This document shows positions 1 through 8,478 of a DNA stretch of 64,000 nucleotides, one piece after another. The DNA lies in assembly GCF_000682675.1 (NCBI RefSeq), contig NZ_AWFA01000007.1, positions 1 to 64,000 on the forward strand. Reading direction: 5' to 3'. The position numbers and the translations under genes are program-made. The first letter of the stretch is position 1. Every line of letters begins with the position of its first letter. The notes under the pieces were generated by a model. The model was not told where the DNA came from and ran no database searches. It worked only from the letters and a program-made list of their open reading frames with translations. The stretch is from Hyphomonas pacifica (GTDB lineage: Bacteria; Pseudomonadota; Alphaproteobacteria; Caulobacterales; Hyphomonadaceae).

Positions 1-1707
1 ATGAATGAGGGAGCCAAAGGGCTCAGGTCAGCCGCAATCGATGAGCACTTTCCTGAATTTGCCGATGGTTCACCAGAATCGCCAAACATAACTCAGGCAA
101 AGGAGTATATCGCTGAGCGCATCACGGAACTCCCAGCCGATTTGTTCGAAATGCGAGAAGGACCTTTGCCAACGGGTATAGCTTCGTCCATCACCAAATT
201 ACTGCCTGATCCGATATATATTCCTGCCGTAAAGAACATCAATGACGACCTTAAGACATCGCAATCGACTTCTTTTGGGCGTCTACTTGGTCTGTTGCTG
301 GAAGACATGGCTCCGGATCTAGATAACATCAATAACGCGTTAAGTGATTTGAGGGCGTTTTTTAATCGCGTTGAGGTGGAGGGTGAGATTGAGGACAATC
401 GCCATCAGAAGGTAAAGGACCTTGAATCTGATATTGAAGCTCGGCTTGCGGAGAATTTTCCAGCAGTCAAAGTCGAACTCGAAGTGCCGCCGCCAGAGCT
501 CAAAGCTATTCTAAACTCAGCGCAGATATTCGTCGATGACGGTTCAAAAGACTCTATAGAGAATAAGGGTGATGGGATTAAACGCTCACTGACGTTCGCG
601 CTACTTCAATGCTATGTAAATCGCTTGTTTGGCGGGCCAGAGGCAGCAGGTGACGGTGTGGCGCCGCGTCCAAATTTATTCTTGTTTGAAGAACCAGAGC
701 TCTACCTCCATCCCAAATCGCAACGTATTCTCTTCGCAACTTTGGAAAAAATTTCTCGCCGTTTTCAGGTTGTGGTGACTACACATTCTCCGCTTTTCTT
801 CGCTCCTGGCATCACAGCTTCATTTGTTCGTATCTCGAAGGAGCGCGCGGACCCCAAACCAATTGGTGTAATTCATGAAGTAAATTTTGATCTCGATCCA
901 GCAAGTGCAGAAGCCTTCAGGCTTGCTAAATTCGAAAATGCTGATGCTGCCTTTTTCAGCCGCCGCGTTGTGCTGTTCGAGGGGGAATCCGATGATGCAT
1001 TCTTCAAGCACGTTTCAAAGACAATCGATGAGGAATGGGATTTTGACTCACAAAATATCGCTATGGTTCAGGTATCCGGAAAAGGGAACTTTGCAAAATT
1101 TCGCCGCTTTTTCGAAGCGTTCGGTATACAAGTCAAAATCGTTGCGGATCTGGATGCCTTTTTTGAAGGCTTCCAGCATTTGGGTGCAGATGGGGTGGAA
1201 GATATTCGCAATACGGCAATCCAAACCATTGACGACCGTGTGGCCGCCCTGAATATTCCGGCGGAGCCAAAAGCGAGGCAAATCAAGGCGAAAGTTAAAA
1301 ATGAATCATGGCAAACGCGTTATGCAGACGCCAAGGCAGCTATCCGATTAGCTCAAGAAAATGGAAATGTTCCGCCTGAGGCACTCGAAACTATAGATAG
1401 CCTATTCGTTTGGGAAGATGACATTGCACGTGGTGAAGTTTGCTTGATTGACGATGCGGCACGGGCGGCGCTGACTCCTTGTATAGATGCGTTGCGTGCG
1501 CAAGGCATTTGCGTGTTATCTAAAGGAGCAATTGAGGATTATTACCCCGATGAGGCGCCGCGTAATGGCCCAAAACCTGAACGTGCACTGGCAGCTATTC
1601 AACTAGTTACTACCGCCGAAGTAGCTCGAGCGTTAAGCGCCCCACTAGTCGAAGGCCGAGAACCGGAACTCGCGGAAATTTGCGCCGAATTGTTTGCTGA
1701 CAGATGA
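1..1707 (+). CDS. OLD-family ATP-dependent nuclease, 5' end cut by window edge
   Basis: Visible part is 568 residues. A Walker B acidic pair lies in FLFEEPELYLHP (about 228-238) and a switch histidine in TTHSPLF (about 260-265). A TOPRIM nuclease domain follows, with its glutamate in LFEGESDD (E327) and a D-x-D in VADLDAFF (D383, D385). No P-loop is seen, so the Walker A half must lie before the window and the ATG at base 1 is probably internal. ATPase plus TOPRIM is the OLD architecture, found in the phage P2 Old exclusion protein and in GajA of Gabija. The gene is visibly more AT-rich than its neighbours, as expected for acquired DNA. It ends 91 bases before an SbcD-like gene on the same strand. 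A role in phage or plasmid defence is inferred from the family; the substrate is unknown. Confidence 0.85.
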   Translation: MNEGAKGLRSAAIDEHFPEFADGSPESPNITQAKEYIAERITELPADLFEMREGPLPTGIASSITKLLPDPIYIPAVKNINDDLKTSQSTSFGRLLGLLLEDMAPDLDNINNALSDLRAFFNRVEVEGEIEDNRHQKVKDLESDIEARLAENFPAVKVELEVPPPELKAILNSAQIFVDDGSKDSIENKGDGIKRSLTFALLQCYVNRLFGGPEAAGDGVAPRPNLFLFEEPELYLHPKSQRILFATLEKISRRFQVVVTTHSPLFFAPGITASFVRISKERADPKPIGVIHEVNFDLDPASAEAFRLAKFENADAAFFSRRVVLFEGESDDAFFKHVSKTIDEEWDFDSQNIAMVQVSGKGNFAKFRRFFEAFGIQVKIVADLDAFFEGFQHLGADGVEDIRNTAIQTIDDRVAALNIPAEPKARQIKAKVKNESWQTRYADAKAAIRLAQENGNVPPEALETIDSLFVWEDDIARGEVCLIDDAARAALTPCIDALRAQGICVLSKGAIEDYYPDEAPRNGPKPERALAAIQLVTTAEVARALSAPLVEGREPELAEICAELFADR

Positions 1708-1798
1708 AAAACATTTGAGCGCCCAAACCATCGCAACGGTTAAGGCGACTTTATAACTTGTTGTTTCGCCAAACGTCGAAACCAGCTAAAGTAGCGCA

Positions 1799-2923
1799 AT
1801 GAATTTTCGTTTCATTCATACTGCTGACTGGCAGTTGGGTCGACCGTTCGCTCAATTCGAATCTGAATTGGCCGCACAGCTGGCTGACGCCAGGCTGGGC
1901 GTCATAGAACGGATTGCAAAGGTCGCCCAAGATGAGGATGTCAAACATGTCTTGGTCGCCGGTGATGTTTGGGACACAGCCTCGCCGTCCGACAAGCTCC
2001 TGCGCCAGCCTCTGGACCGGATGCGCACCACAGATGTTGCGAACTGGTGGCTCCTGCCGGGAAACCATGACCCCGCAGAACCGCATGGTCTTTGGGATCG
2101 ACTACATGCCATTGGTCTGCCGGATAATGTTCGCCCGCTAACGCAGGCGACGCCTGTCTCGCTGTCGGACAATGTCACCCTTCTGCCAGCACCCTGGATG
2201 TCAAAAGCGCCCGGAAGAGATCTGACAGCTGAATTCGGTTCTGTCAGTACGCCGCCGGACACGCTGAGAATCGGCCTCGCCCATGGCGGGACCTGCAGCT
2301 TTTTCGATCAGTCGCCGCAGTCAGCAGCCATCGCAGAAAACCGAGCAGCCACTGCGGGGCTTGACTACCTCGCTTTGGGTGATTGGCACGGCGTACAACA
2401 AGTCGATGAGCGGACTTGGTATGCCGGAACCCCTGAACCGGATCGCTTTCCTAACAACGAGCCCGGATCGGTACTTGTGGTGGAGCTTGCCAAATGCGAA
2501 CTGCCGATCGTGAAGCCGGTTAAAACTGCCCTCTATACTTGGACGCGGGATCGTCTGGATTGCCAAGACGGCGTTGATCCATGCGCGGAGGCGACAGAGC
2601 TCTTTGATGCGCATGGTCCTCGACATCGCCGCCTGAGCCGGCTTGAGCTGCATGGCGCGTTGCGCCTCGATACGAGAATGCGCTTCCTGAACTTTTTAGA
2701 ACAAGAGCGGCAGAGCCTCGCCCATCTCCGACTGAAGAGTTCGGGTCTTCTCAGCTTGGCCGACCCCGACGCGCTCGATGAAATCGATAGAGAAGGCACG
2801 CTGAGAGATACAGCGACAAACATCGTCGCAGTGATGAATGACGAGGATCGGCCCGAAGACGAAAGGGCAACCGCACGCCGTGCGCTGGATTATCTCGCAG
2901 CATTCGCAGCCGGGTCAGCGTGA
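1799..2923 (+). CDS. SbcD/Mre11-like DNA repair metallophosphoesterase
   Basis: A 374-residue calcineurin-like phosphoesterase of the Mre11/SbcD/YhaO type. Metal-binding motifs occur in family order: HTADW (H7, D10), GDVWD (55-59), GNHD (88-91), AHGG (162-165) and GDWHG (194-198). The family provides the Mn-dependent endo/exonuclease subunit that acts with an SMC-like ATPase on DNA ends and hairpins. The partner ATPase starts three bases after this stop, so the two are very probably co-translated. The last 150 residues are less conserved and probably hold the capping and ATPase-binding parts. Cytoplasmic. It could be a housekeeping repair nuclease or the nuclease of a defence operon; the OLD gene and the mobilisation genes nearby favour the latter, but that is inference. 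Confidence 0.9.
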   Translation: MNFRFIHTADWQLGRPFAQFESELAAQLADARLGVIERIAKVAQDEDVKHVLVAGDVWDTASPSDKLLRQPLDRMRTTDVANWWLLPGNHDPAEPHGLWDRLHAIGLPDNVRPLTQATPVSLSDNVTLLPAPWMSKAPGRDLTAEFGSVSTPPDTLRIGLAHGGTCSFFDQSPQSAAIAENRAATAGLDYLALGDWHGVQQVDERTWYAGTPEPDRFPNNEPGSVLVVELAKCELPIVKPVKTALYTWTRDRLDCQDGVDPCAEATELFDAHGPRHRRLSRLELHGALRLDTRMRFLNFLEQERQSLAHLRLKSSGLLSLADPDALDEIDREGTLRDTATNIVAVMNDEDRPEDERATARRALDYLAAFAAGSA

Positions 2924-2926
2924 ACC

Positions 2927-5515
2927 ATGAAACTTCGCGCGCTTCGTGTTCGGAATGTCGGCCCCTTCGGAGAGCAAGGCTGCGCGCTGGAAGGCCTCTC
3001 AGACGGCCTGAACGTCATTCGCGAACGAAATGAAGCGGGCAAATCCACGCTCTTCACCGCGTTGCAGATTGTGCTGTTCGAAAAGCACTCAAGCACAAAA
3101 TCGGCGCTCAAAGAATTTAGACATGACCGGGGCAGCGGCGCTCCGTTCATAGAAATTGACCTCGAAGTCGACACCAGAACCTATCGCATCTCAAAGCAGT
3201 ACCTTTCTGCAGCGTCAGCTGTGGTGACTGACGCTCTGACAAATGAACGCTTGTCGGAAAAACGGGATGCTGAAGACTGGATCGCTCAGCTGATCGGAGG
3301 CGACAAACCAGATGACGGCCCCTCAGGCATGCTCTGGATACGGCAAGGCGATCCCTACTTGCAGCCAAAACCGGAAGGCAGCGCAGGCGAGGCCCTGTTT
3401 TCTGTGCTCGAAGGCCAAGTCGATACGGTTATGGGCGGCCAGCGCGCCGCGAGGGTTCTGGAGCGTGCTGAAAAACGTCTCGCCGAAATCGTCAGTACAA
3501 AACAGATGAATCCAAAGGGCGCTTTCAAGGACGCTATTGGCCGTCTGGATGAACTAGAAGGAGAGAGGTCCGATTTTGCGGTCGCCGTCCAGCAATCCGA
3601 GGCTGATCGAGAGAGATTGCTCAGTGTCTTGAAAGAACGCGACGCCCTCACAAGCGAAGACGATGAAAAGTTTGCTAAAGACCTTGCCGAGGCCCGAAAA
3701 GAGCTGGAAGCCGCAGAAGGCGCTTCAGAGAAAATTCGCGGTCTTCAGTCTGAAGTCGGCGCCTGCGAAACGACGTTGAAAGCTGCGGAAAATGCACTAG
3801 AGCGGTATAGCTCGGATTTGGCGTCCGCAGAGAAACTGCGGGCATCGATTCAGGACAAACAATCCGCGATCGAAAGCATCACGGAGACGATCGAGGAGGG
3901 GGAAGCGCCCCTGGACGATCTTCGGCAACAAGCTGCGTCAGCTGAGACAGCCCTTAAGCAAGCCAGAAAAGACCACCAAGACGCCCTGTCGCGGGACAAG
4001 CGTCGCCGCGAGATTGCGCAGCGACGCTCGCTAACGAAAGCATTAGAGCGCGCCAAAGATCTCGCTTCGCAATTGAAGGCTGCTGAAAAAGAGGCTGGCG
4101 TTTCGCTACCCGATCTGTCCGACCTTGAAGACGCCAACCAGGACATTCTCACATTTGAAGCACAGGCGCGCGTGGCGAGGCCTGAGCTGACAGTGGAAAA
4201 ATCGAACGCACCCGTTCTACTAGACGGCGAGGCGATCGGCGATACGGGCTCTGTTAGGCTCTCGGGGAAAACGAAGCTCAATTATCAGGACCTTGAGCTT
4301 TTGATCGACACCCCAGATGTTCAAGGTGCGGAAGAAAAACTTGCTAAGGCGACAGAACGGCTTGAGAGCTTGTTGGAGTCTTGCGGCGCCAAAGACATTT
4401 CTGACGCACGGCGCCTGCATGAAGAACGCAATTCTGCACAACAATCCGTTGAACGGCTGAAGAATGATCTGAGTACGGTTGCGCCGAATGGCATCGCAAC
4501 GCTCGAAAATGAACTCGCGGCTCTGCCGGACGATGAAGAAGAGGATGACGAGCCTGGCGACCTTGATGCGCTCGCCCGTGCGAGCGAACTTTCGGAAGAA
4601 GAACTGACGCGCATCGTCGCTGAACGCGATACGGCTGCTGAAGGAATTCAAAAGCTTCGAAATCAGGTGACGATTCTCGAAACTCAGATCGAAGGACTCG
4701 AAAGCCAGCTGAGCGACTTGGACACCGTATTAGGCGCTGATGACAAACGCGAGGAGCGCAGGACTGAGTTGAGCGACGCTGTCGTGGAGGCGAGACGGCG
4801 ATGGCGAGAGGCGGAAGATCGCCTTGAAACTGCCGAACGTGATCGCCCATCGCTTGACGGGGCGCAAGCGCGAGTAAAACGACTCGAAGCCGCGGCACAA
4901 AATAGATCGGAGGATCGCCTGCGCTTATCGAAGGCGGAAGGCGAATTGCGTGGTCGGCTGGCGCAGGCCGGTCAAGAAGGGGCCTCGGACAAACTCGCTG
5001 CCGTGGAAGCGGAAATCACCAGATGGCAGGAGCGAATTTCGGCCTTTGAAGAAGAACGAGACGCACTCATCCTTCTCGTCGGCGAACTCTCCAAGGCGCG
5101 CGCGAGCCGGCGTACAAAATTCTTTGCTCCCGTGCGACAGGCAGTCGATCCATTGCTGTCCATGGTCCTTGGCAGTGCATCGCTCGCCTATGATGATCGT
5201 CTTGGGCCGGACGAACTCGAACGCAATGGCATGCGCGAAAAGCTGACCCGTCTTTCTGGCGGCACGCGCGAGCAGATCGCCGTCCTGACCCGCCTCGGCT
5301 TCGCACAGGTTATGGCAGGCAAAGATCGGCACATTCCCATCGTTCTGGACGACGCCCTCGTCTATTCAGACGATGAACGTATTCAGAAGCTTTTCGACGT
5401 CATTAATGTCGTCGCCGCAGACGTCCAGATCATCGCCTTTTCCTGTCGGCAAAAGACCTTCGAAGCGCTCGGTGGCAAAACAATTCACCCAGTAGACTTT
5501 CCGGTGCTGCGATGA
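2927..5515 (+). CDS. SbcC/Rad50-like SMC ATPase (YhaN type)
   Basis: An 862-residue ABC/SMC ATPase. The N-terminal P-loop reads NEAGKST (35-41), followed by charged, Glu/Lys/Ala-rich coiled coil at about 190-400 and 470-710. The C-terminal half-site has the signature LSGGTREQ (about 775) and Walker B/D-loop IVLDDALVYSDD (about 805). No CxxC zinc hook is visible at the apex. Instead residues about 415-460 form a short Gly/Leu/Val-rich segment that looks like a small beta domain. Rad50-type proteins clamp DNA and gate the Mre11-like nuclease, here the gene immediately upstream. The stop overlaps the start of a 142-residue gene (ATGA), so three proteins are probably made together. At 862 residues it is shorter than E. 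coli SbcC (about 1050). Confidence 0.88.
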   Translation: MKLRALRVRNVGPFGEQGCALEGLSDGLNVIRERNEAGKSTLFTALQIVLFEKHSSTKSALKEFRHDRGSGAPFIEIDLEVDTRTYRISKQYLSAASAVVTDALTNERLSEKRDAEDWIAQLIGGDKPDDGPSGMLWIRQGDPYLQPKPEGSAGEALFSVLEGQVDTVMGGQRAARVLERAEKRLAEIVSTKQMNPKGAFKDAIGRLDELEGERSDFAVAVQQSEADRERLLSVLKERDALTSEDDEKFAKDLAEARKELEAAEGASEKIRGLQSEVGACETTLKAAENALERYSSDLASAEKLRASIQDKQSAIESITETIEEGEAPLDDLRQQAASAETALKQARKDHQDALSRDKRRREIAQRRSLTKALERAKDLASQLKAAEKEAGVSLPDLSDLEDANQDILTFEAQARVARPELTVEKSNAPVLLDGEAIGDTGSVRLSGKTKLNYQDLELLIDTPDVQGAEEKLAKATERLESLLESCGAKDISDARRLHEERNSAQQSVERLKNDLSTVAPNGIATLENELAALPDDEEEDDEPGDLDALARASELSEEELTRIVAERDTAAEGIQKLRNQVTILETQIEGLESQLSDLDTVLGADDKREERRTELSDAVVEARRRWREAEDRLETAERDRPSLDGAQARVKRLEAAAQNRSEDRLRLSKAEGELRGRLAQAGQEGASDKLAAVEAEITRWQERISAFEEERDALILLVGELSKARASRRTKFFAPVRQAVDPLLSMVLGSASLAYDDRLGPDELERNGMREKLTRLSGGTREQIAVLTRLGFAQVMAGKDRHIPIVLDDALVYSDDERIQKLFDVINVVAADVQIIAFSCRQKTFEALGGKTIHPVDFPVLR

Positions 5516-5940
5516 ACCCGCTCAACTTCTTCAAGCGTCAGAAAAGCACTCCGGCTAAACGCACGATCTTCAACAGAGGCATTCAATTCGAGATTAGCGA
5601 AGGTGACGCCACGACCATTCGTATTGCCGATGTTGAACAGTCGATTGGAGGCGTTCGACAGCTGACACAAACTGGCGTCAGCGAAATGGTCGATCGAAAA
5701 CACGACCTCGATTATCAGTATGCGCTGTGCCAGCGGCTTATGGCCGAAGGCGACATCTTACCATTTCCTTTCGAGCGCGCAGTCATCCTGCTTCGAAAAG
5801 CCAAGAGGTTAGAGGACGAGCAGGCAATCTGCCGTTACGTTGCTGAATGGTGCAGGAATGCCGAGGAGAATTGGGACGGTCGATCCGCGAAGCATTGGTT
5901 GAGCCCGAAGCTTCAACGGATCGTAGCACGCCTGTCCTAA
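5512..5940 (+). CDS. Hypothetical protein coupled to SbcCD-like pair
   Basis: A 142-residue protein I do not recognise. It begins inside the stop of the SMC ATPase gene with an ATGA overlap, which argues that it is real and made in step with the nuclease complex. It is soluble, with no signal peptide or membrane segment. The first 75 residues are mixed and polar. The second half is helical, rich in Arg, Glu and Leu, and holds two cysteines (about residues 63 and 105) and several tryptophans. It could be an accessory or regulatory subunit of the nuclease-ATPase complex; only gene order supports this. It is the last gene of the operon: the next 438 bases are non-coding. Confidence 0.7.
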   Translation: MNPLNFFKRQKSTPAKRTIFNRGIQFEISEGDATTIRIADVEQSIGGVRQLTQTGVSEMVDRKHDLDYQYALCQRLMAEGDILPFPFERAVILLRKAKRLEDEQAICRYVAEWCRNAEENWDGRSAKHWLSPKLQRIVARLS

Positions 5941-6378
5941 GCCTGACGGTTTGTTTTCATTTTTCACGTGTGGCCGCTCACGGGACAGGACCCGCTTTTT
6001 GTCCACATTTCGATTCCGGGAACTTAACAGCGTCGTGATTGCTCCGTAGCCACAACGGCCAAAATGCTGGGCACTTTTTATGAAGATGTGAAGGTTCGCC
6101 AATGAGAAAACATGAGGTCCGCTTCTGCGTCAGCTTGTAGGCAGTAAATTGCAAATCTTTATGTCTGGTTTGAGGACAGAGCAGTCATTCGCGAAGCTAT
6201 GCTCAAACGGCAGGGAAGGGCCAAGCACAGTCACTCTGTCACTCGAAACTTTCGTGGATCAGATGAGCGATCGCAGCAGTGGATAAAATTTATTGTTGGC
6301 GACGCGTAGTGACAGGGCGACTAGCAACAAGCACTGAATTCACCCGTCACTCTCTCCTTGTCCGGGCATACGCCGTGT
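5941..6378. other. Non-coding stretch after the SbcCD-like operon
   Basis: I see no gene with coding character or a good ribosome-binding site on either strand. Open frames here are short, and the longer plus-strand frame from about 6279 runs antisense to the Xre gene. No strong terminator hairpin with a T-run was found. The stretch is AT-richer than the operon before it and may be a junction between separately acquired pieces. Confidence 0.5.
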
Positions 6379-6627
6379 CTATTTCTTTAGCCGGACACCA
6401 GCGCCGCCATCTATACACTCTTTGGGATCAAGGAAAACAACTCCCCCTTCTTCCAGTGCGCGACGAACAGCTGCGACATTGGCCTCCGTACTCGCTGACG
6501 GTCCGCGGTCACTCTCCATTCTACGTACCGTTGGCACTGATAGCTTCGCGACTTCCGCCAATTTCGGCTGGGTCCAGTCTAGAAGGGCTCGGGCAGCGCG
6601 TAGTTGAGCGGCGGTCAAATTAGGCAT
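6379..6627 (-). CDS. Small Xre-family HTH regulator
   Basis: An 82-residue protein starting MPNLTAAQLRAARALL. Almost all of it is one Cro/C1-type helix-turn-helix: TQPKLAEVAKLSVPTVRRME holds the two central helices, with the typical LRAARALLDWTQ lead-in. The end (GGVVFLDP) is the short beta segment usual in small antitoxin-like or phage-like repressors. The ATG at 6627 is preferred over a longer in-frame start because the domain begins right after it and the extension would run through the operator-like repeat at 6659-6681. It is transcribed away from a twin-arginine hypothetical gene and probably represses one or both genes. No partner toxin is recognisable. Confidence 0.82.
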   Translation of the reverse strand: MPNLTAAQLRAARALLDWTQPKLAEVAKLSVPTVRRMESDRGPSASTEANVAAVRRALEEGGVVFLDPKECIDGGAGVRLKK

Positions 6628-6658
6628 TTTCTTTTTCAGATCATATTTACATAAAACG

Positions 6659-6681
6659 ATCACGTTGCTATATTGCGTGAT
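6659..6681. promoter_or_regulatory. Operator-like inverted repeat between divergent genes
   Basis: Arms ATCACG and CGTGAT are separated by 11 bases, inside the 89-base gap between the Xre gene and the divergent hypothetical gene. Position, symmetry and the AT-rich surroundings fit autorepression by the adjacent Xre protein. The arms are only 6 bases, so chance is possible. Confidence 0.4.
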
Positions 6682-6716
6682 ATCAAACGACTCATGTGTA
6701 CCATAAAGGTAAACCG

Positions 6717-7205
6717 ATGTCCCGACGGCCTTGCGGCGCGGCGAATGCCAATCCATGCGCAAATTCACAGATTTCTCGCAGACAGCTCATCGCCGGTTCA
6801 GCTGCAGCTATCATTGCGCCAGACCTTCCTGCGCAGGCGGACCCGGCGGTTGGTGCTTGCATGTCCTGGTTATGCCTTGAAGCAGAATACTCGGTCCTCA
6901 CGAAACGCTGGCAGGAAATCGAGAGCCATCTACTCCGGCTAGGCTTTTGGTGTCATTCGTCCTCAGACCACCCTGCAAGTAATACTGAAGCAAGAGAATT
7001 GGAAGCGATCGATCGGCAGTTGGATGCCCTGGATGAGAAAAGACAAGAACTTCTCACCTGCCTTCCAGAAATACCGGCCGGCACCCTTCGTGGTATTGCC
7101 TTGAAATTGGACGTTCTCGCAAGCGTCATTCGACCGGGTGAGAACGAGGACGTGTGTAATCTTGTTATGAGCGTCGTATGCGATTTGAAGACGATTAAGA
7201 TGTGA
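6717..7205 (+). CDS. Hypothetical protein with twin-arginine-like signal
   Basis: A 162-residue protein from an ATG with AAAGGT six bases upstream; a GTG 21 bases earlier is less well placed. The N-terminus has a twin-arginine-like stretch, SRRQLIAGSAAAIIAPDLPA (about 21-40), followed by alanine/proline, suggesting Tat-dependent export. The remainder is a helical, Leu/Glu/Arg-rich domain with a heptad-like segment around ELEAIDRQLDALDEKRQELL and several cysteines. I do not recognise a family. It stands alone, divergent from the small Xre regulator, which may control it. Confidence 0.6.
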   Translation: MSRRPCGAANANPCANSQISRRQLIAGSAAAIIAPDLPAQADPAVGACMSWLCLEAEYSVLTKRWQEIESHLLRLGFWCHSSSDHPASNTEARELEAIDRQLDALDEKRQELLTCLPEIPAGTLRGIALKLDVLASVIRPGENEDVCNLVMSVVCDLKTIKM

Positions 7206-7299
7206 ATTCATTATTGGCATCGCGTAGGCTCTGGATCTTTAGGGAACAGCGTGCGTCGCGACGCGAAAAATCCCCGATACGGGTTGGATTCTGGCCGAC

Positions 7300-8091
7300 T
7301 CATCCTCCGAGTTCATCCAGCAGGTTCAGGAAGTCTCCAAGGTCTCCATCACTCATCGCGATCTCTGCGCGAATGAGCAGGCGAAGCCGGTTGGCCTGAT
7401 TTTTCAACCGCTGCTTCTCGGTCATTTCTCTCTCGGTCGCCGCACGGGCGCGACTCTCTTCGGCTTCGGCCAGGAATTTCAGGATTCGCGCCTCGATCTC
7501 CTCATTTTCCAGGCCTGCTTTGGCGAGCCGGGATTTGAGGTTGGTGAGCCCTTTGTCGATCAGCTCTTCGGTTTCATCGCGCAAGGTCGACCCCCGCTTT
7601 GGATTGGCCTGCATCTCCATGATTGCGGACAGCTGATCGCGCAGCTTTGGCAGGAACTCCGACCCGAGACTCGTCAGCGCATCCGATCTTGCTCTTGCTG
7701 GCAGGAGCGCCTTCCTCTCCTTGCCCGATCGCATCTCCACGAACGCCTCGACAATGAACTGACTGGCTTCCACCGCACGGGCCGAGTTGAGGAGCGTGGC
7801 AACCATCACGACGCCATGTTCGGTAAACACCCATGGCGGCGACCGTCTTCCACCCCATTGGCTGCTTGAGATCACATCCTGTGATTTCAAGTCATCGAAT
7901 TGCGCCTTCGTTAGCTGGAACGCCCATCCCTTTGGAAACCGCTCCAGGTGCCGCTTTACGGACTGATTGAGCACACGCGTTTCGACATCGAAAAACCTGG
8001 CGAGGTCTTGATCGAGCACCACCCGCGTACCCGTCACATCGACGATCTGCACGGGCGCACCATGAGGCACGGGTACAAGGTCTTTGCTCAT
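7300..8091 (-). CDS. ORF6N-domain DNA-binding protein
   Basis: About 263 residues. The N-terminal 110 match the ORF6N domain of phage and mobile-element proteins: RVVLDQDLARFFDVETRVLNQ, then KRHLERFPKGWAFQLT, and WVFTEHGVVMVATLLNSARA, the expected order of its conserved blocks. The C-terminal half is a charged coiled coil (about 150-250), probably for oligomerisation. ORF6N proteins are related to KilA-N/BRO proteins, common in prophages and integrative elements, with poorly known function. The ATG at 8091 is chosen over an in-frame TTG at 8151, because a near-perfect palindrome (8110-8130) lies between them and is more natural in a leader. Its neighbour is a conjugation-type relaxase gene reading the same way. 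Confidence 0.8.
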   Translation of the reverse strand: MSKDLVPVPHGAPVQIVDVTGTRVVLDQDLARFFDVETRVLNQSVKRHLERFPKGWAFQLTKAQFDDLKSQDVISSSQWGGRRSPPWVFTEHGVVMVATLLNSARAVEASQFIVEAFVEMRSGKERKALLPARARSDALTSLGSEFLPKLRDQLSAIMEMQANPKRGSTLRDETEELIDKGLTNLKSRLAKAGLENEEIEARILKFLAEAEESRARAATEREMTEKQRLKNQANRLRLLIRAEIAMSDGDLGDFLNLLDELGG

Positions 8092-8109
8092 GATTACGGC
8101 TTTCAACTT

Positions 8110-8130
8110 GAGGTCACAGATTGTGATCTC
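8110..8130. promoter_or_regulatory. Palindrome in leader of ORF6N gene
   Basis: Arms GAGGTCACA and TGTGATCTC flank GAT, complementary except for one G-T position. It sits 19-39 bases upstream of the ORF6N start and has the length and symmetry of a dimer operator. Autoregulation is plausible but not shown. Confidence 0.45.
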
Positions 8131-8151
8131 AAGATTCTGCAGGTTCGCCAA

Positions 8152-8478
8152 GGAGTTGTCGGGCTTCGCGGCAATAGATTGCGCGACCGGTCTTCAAGAC
8201 CGGTCCGGATCCTTGCGGTGATAGGAGCGACAATAGACTCCTCCCGTTCGACAATGCTGAAGACGAAGATGCCCTGCCAAGTGGGTAGGGTGTTCACACC
8301 CCATGCACCTTCGATGCTGACAGACAGCCGAGCGTCCCAGTCTCAAACACCCACAGCTAAAGGAAATCTCGTCCGGAAAAGCCGTGTACGGAAGGATCTG
8401 CTAGCGATTACGAAATTTTCGGCGAGCGGCATACGAGCCAATAACTACGAGCGGATGCGTCGAAGAAATACGTATACG
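8152..8478. other. Intergenic region between relaxase and ORF6N genes
   Basis: This 327-base stretch has no supported gene. It holds the perfect palindrome at 8185-8205, a short hairpin with arms AGGAG and CTCCT near 8227-8245, and a compact palindrome at 8288-8301 (GGGTGT-TC-ACACCC). The density of inverted repeats beside a relaxase gene makes part of an oriT possible, but no nick-site consensus was recognised. Confidence 0.4.
8185..8205. promoter_or_regulatory. Perfect 21-base palindrome
   Basis: Arms GACCGGTCTT and AAGACCGGTC flank a single C, perfectly complementary over 10 bases each side. It lies about 95 bases upstream of the ORF6N start, between that gene and the relaxase gene. With no T-run beside it, an operator or recombinase/nicking-related site is as likely as a terminator for the relaxase operon. 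Confidence 0.5.

Noticed and set aside
1-1707. Gabija system (gajA-gajB)
   Set aside because: The OLD gene fits GajA in family only; the next gene is an Mre11-like nuclease, not the UvrD-like GajB helicase.
6279-6623. A 114-codon plus-strand frame
   Set aside because: Antisense to the Xre gene, with no ribosome site and no domain.
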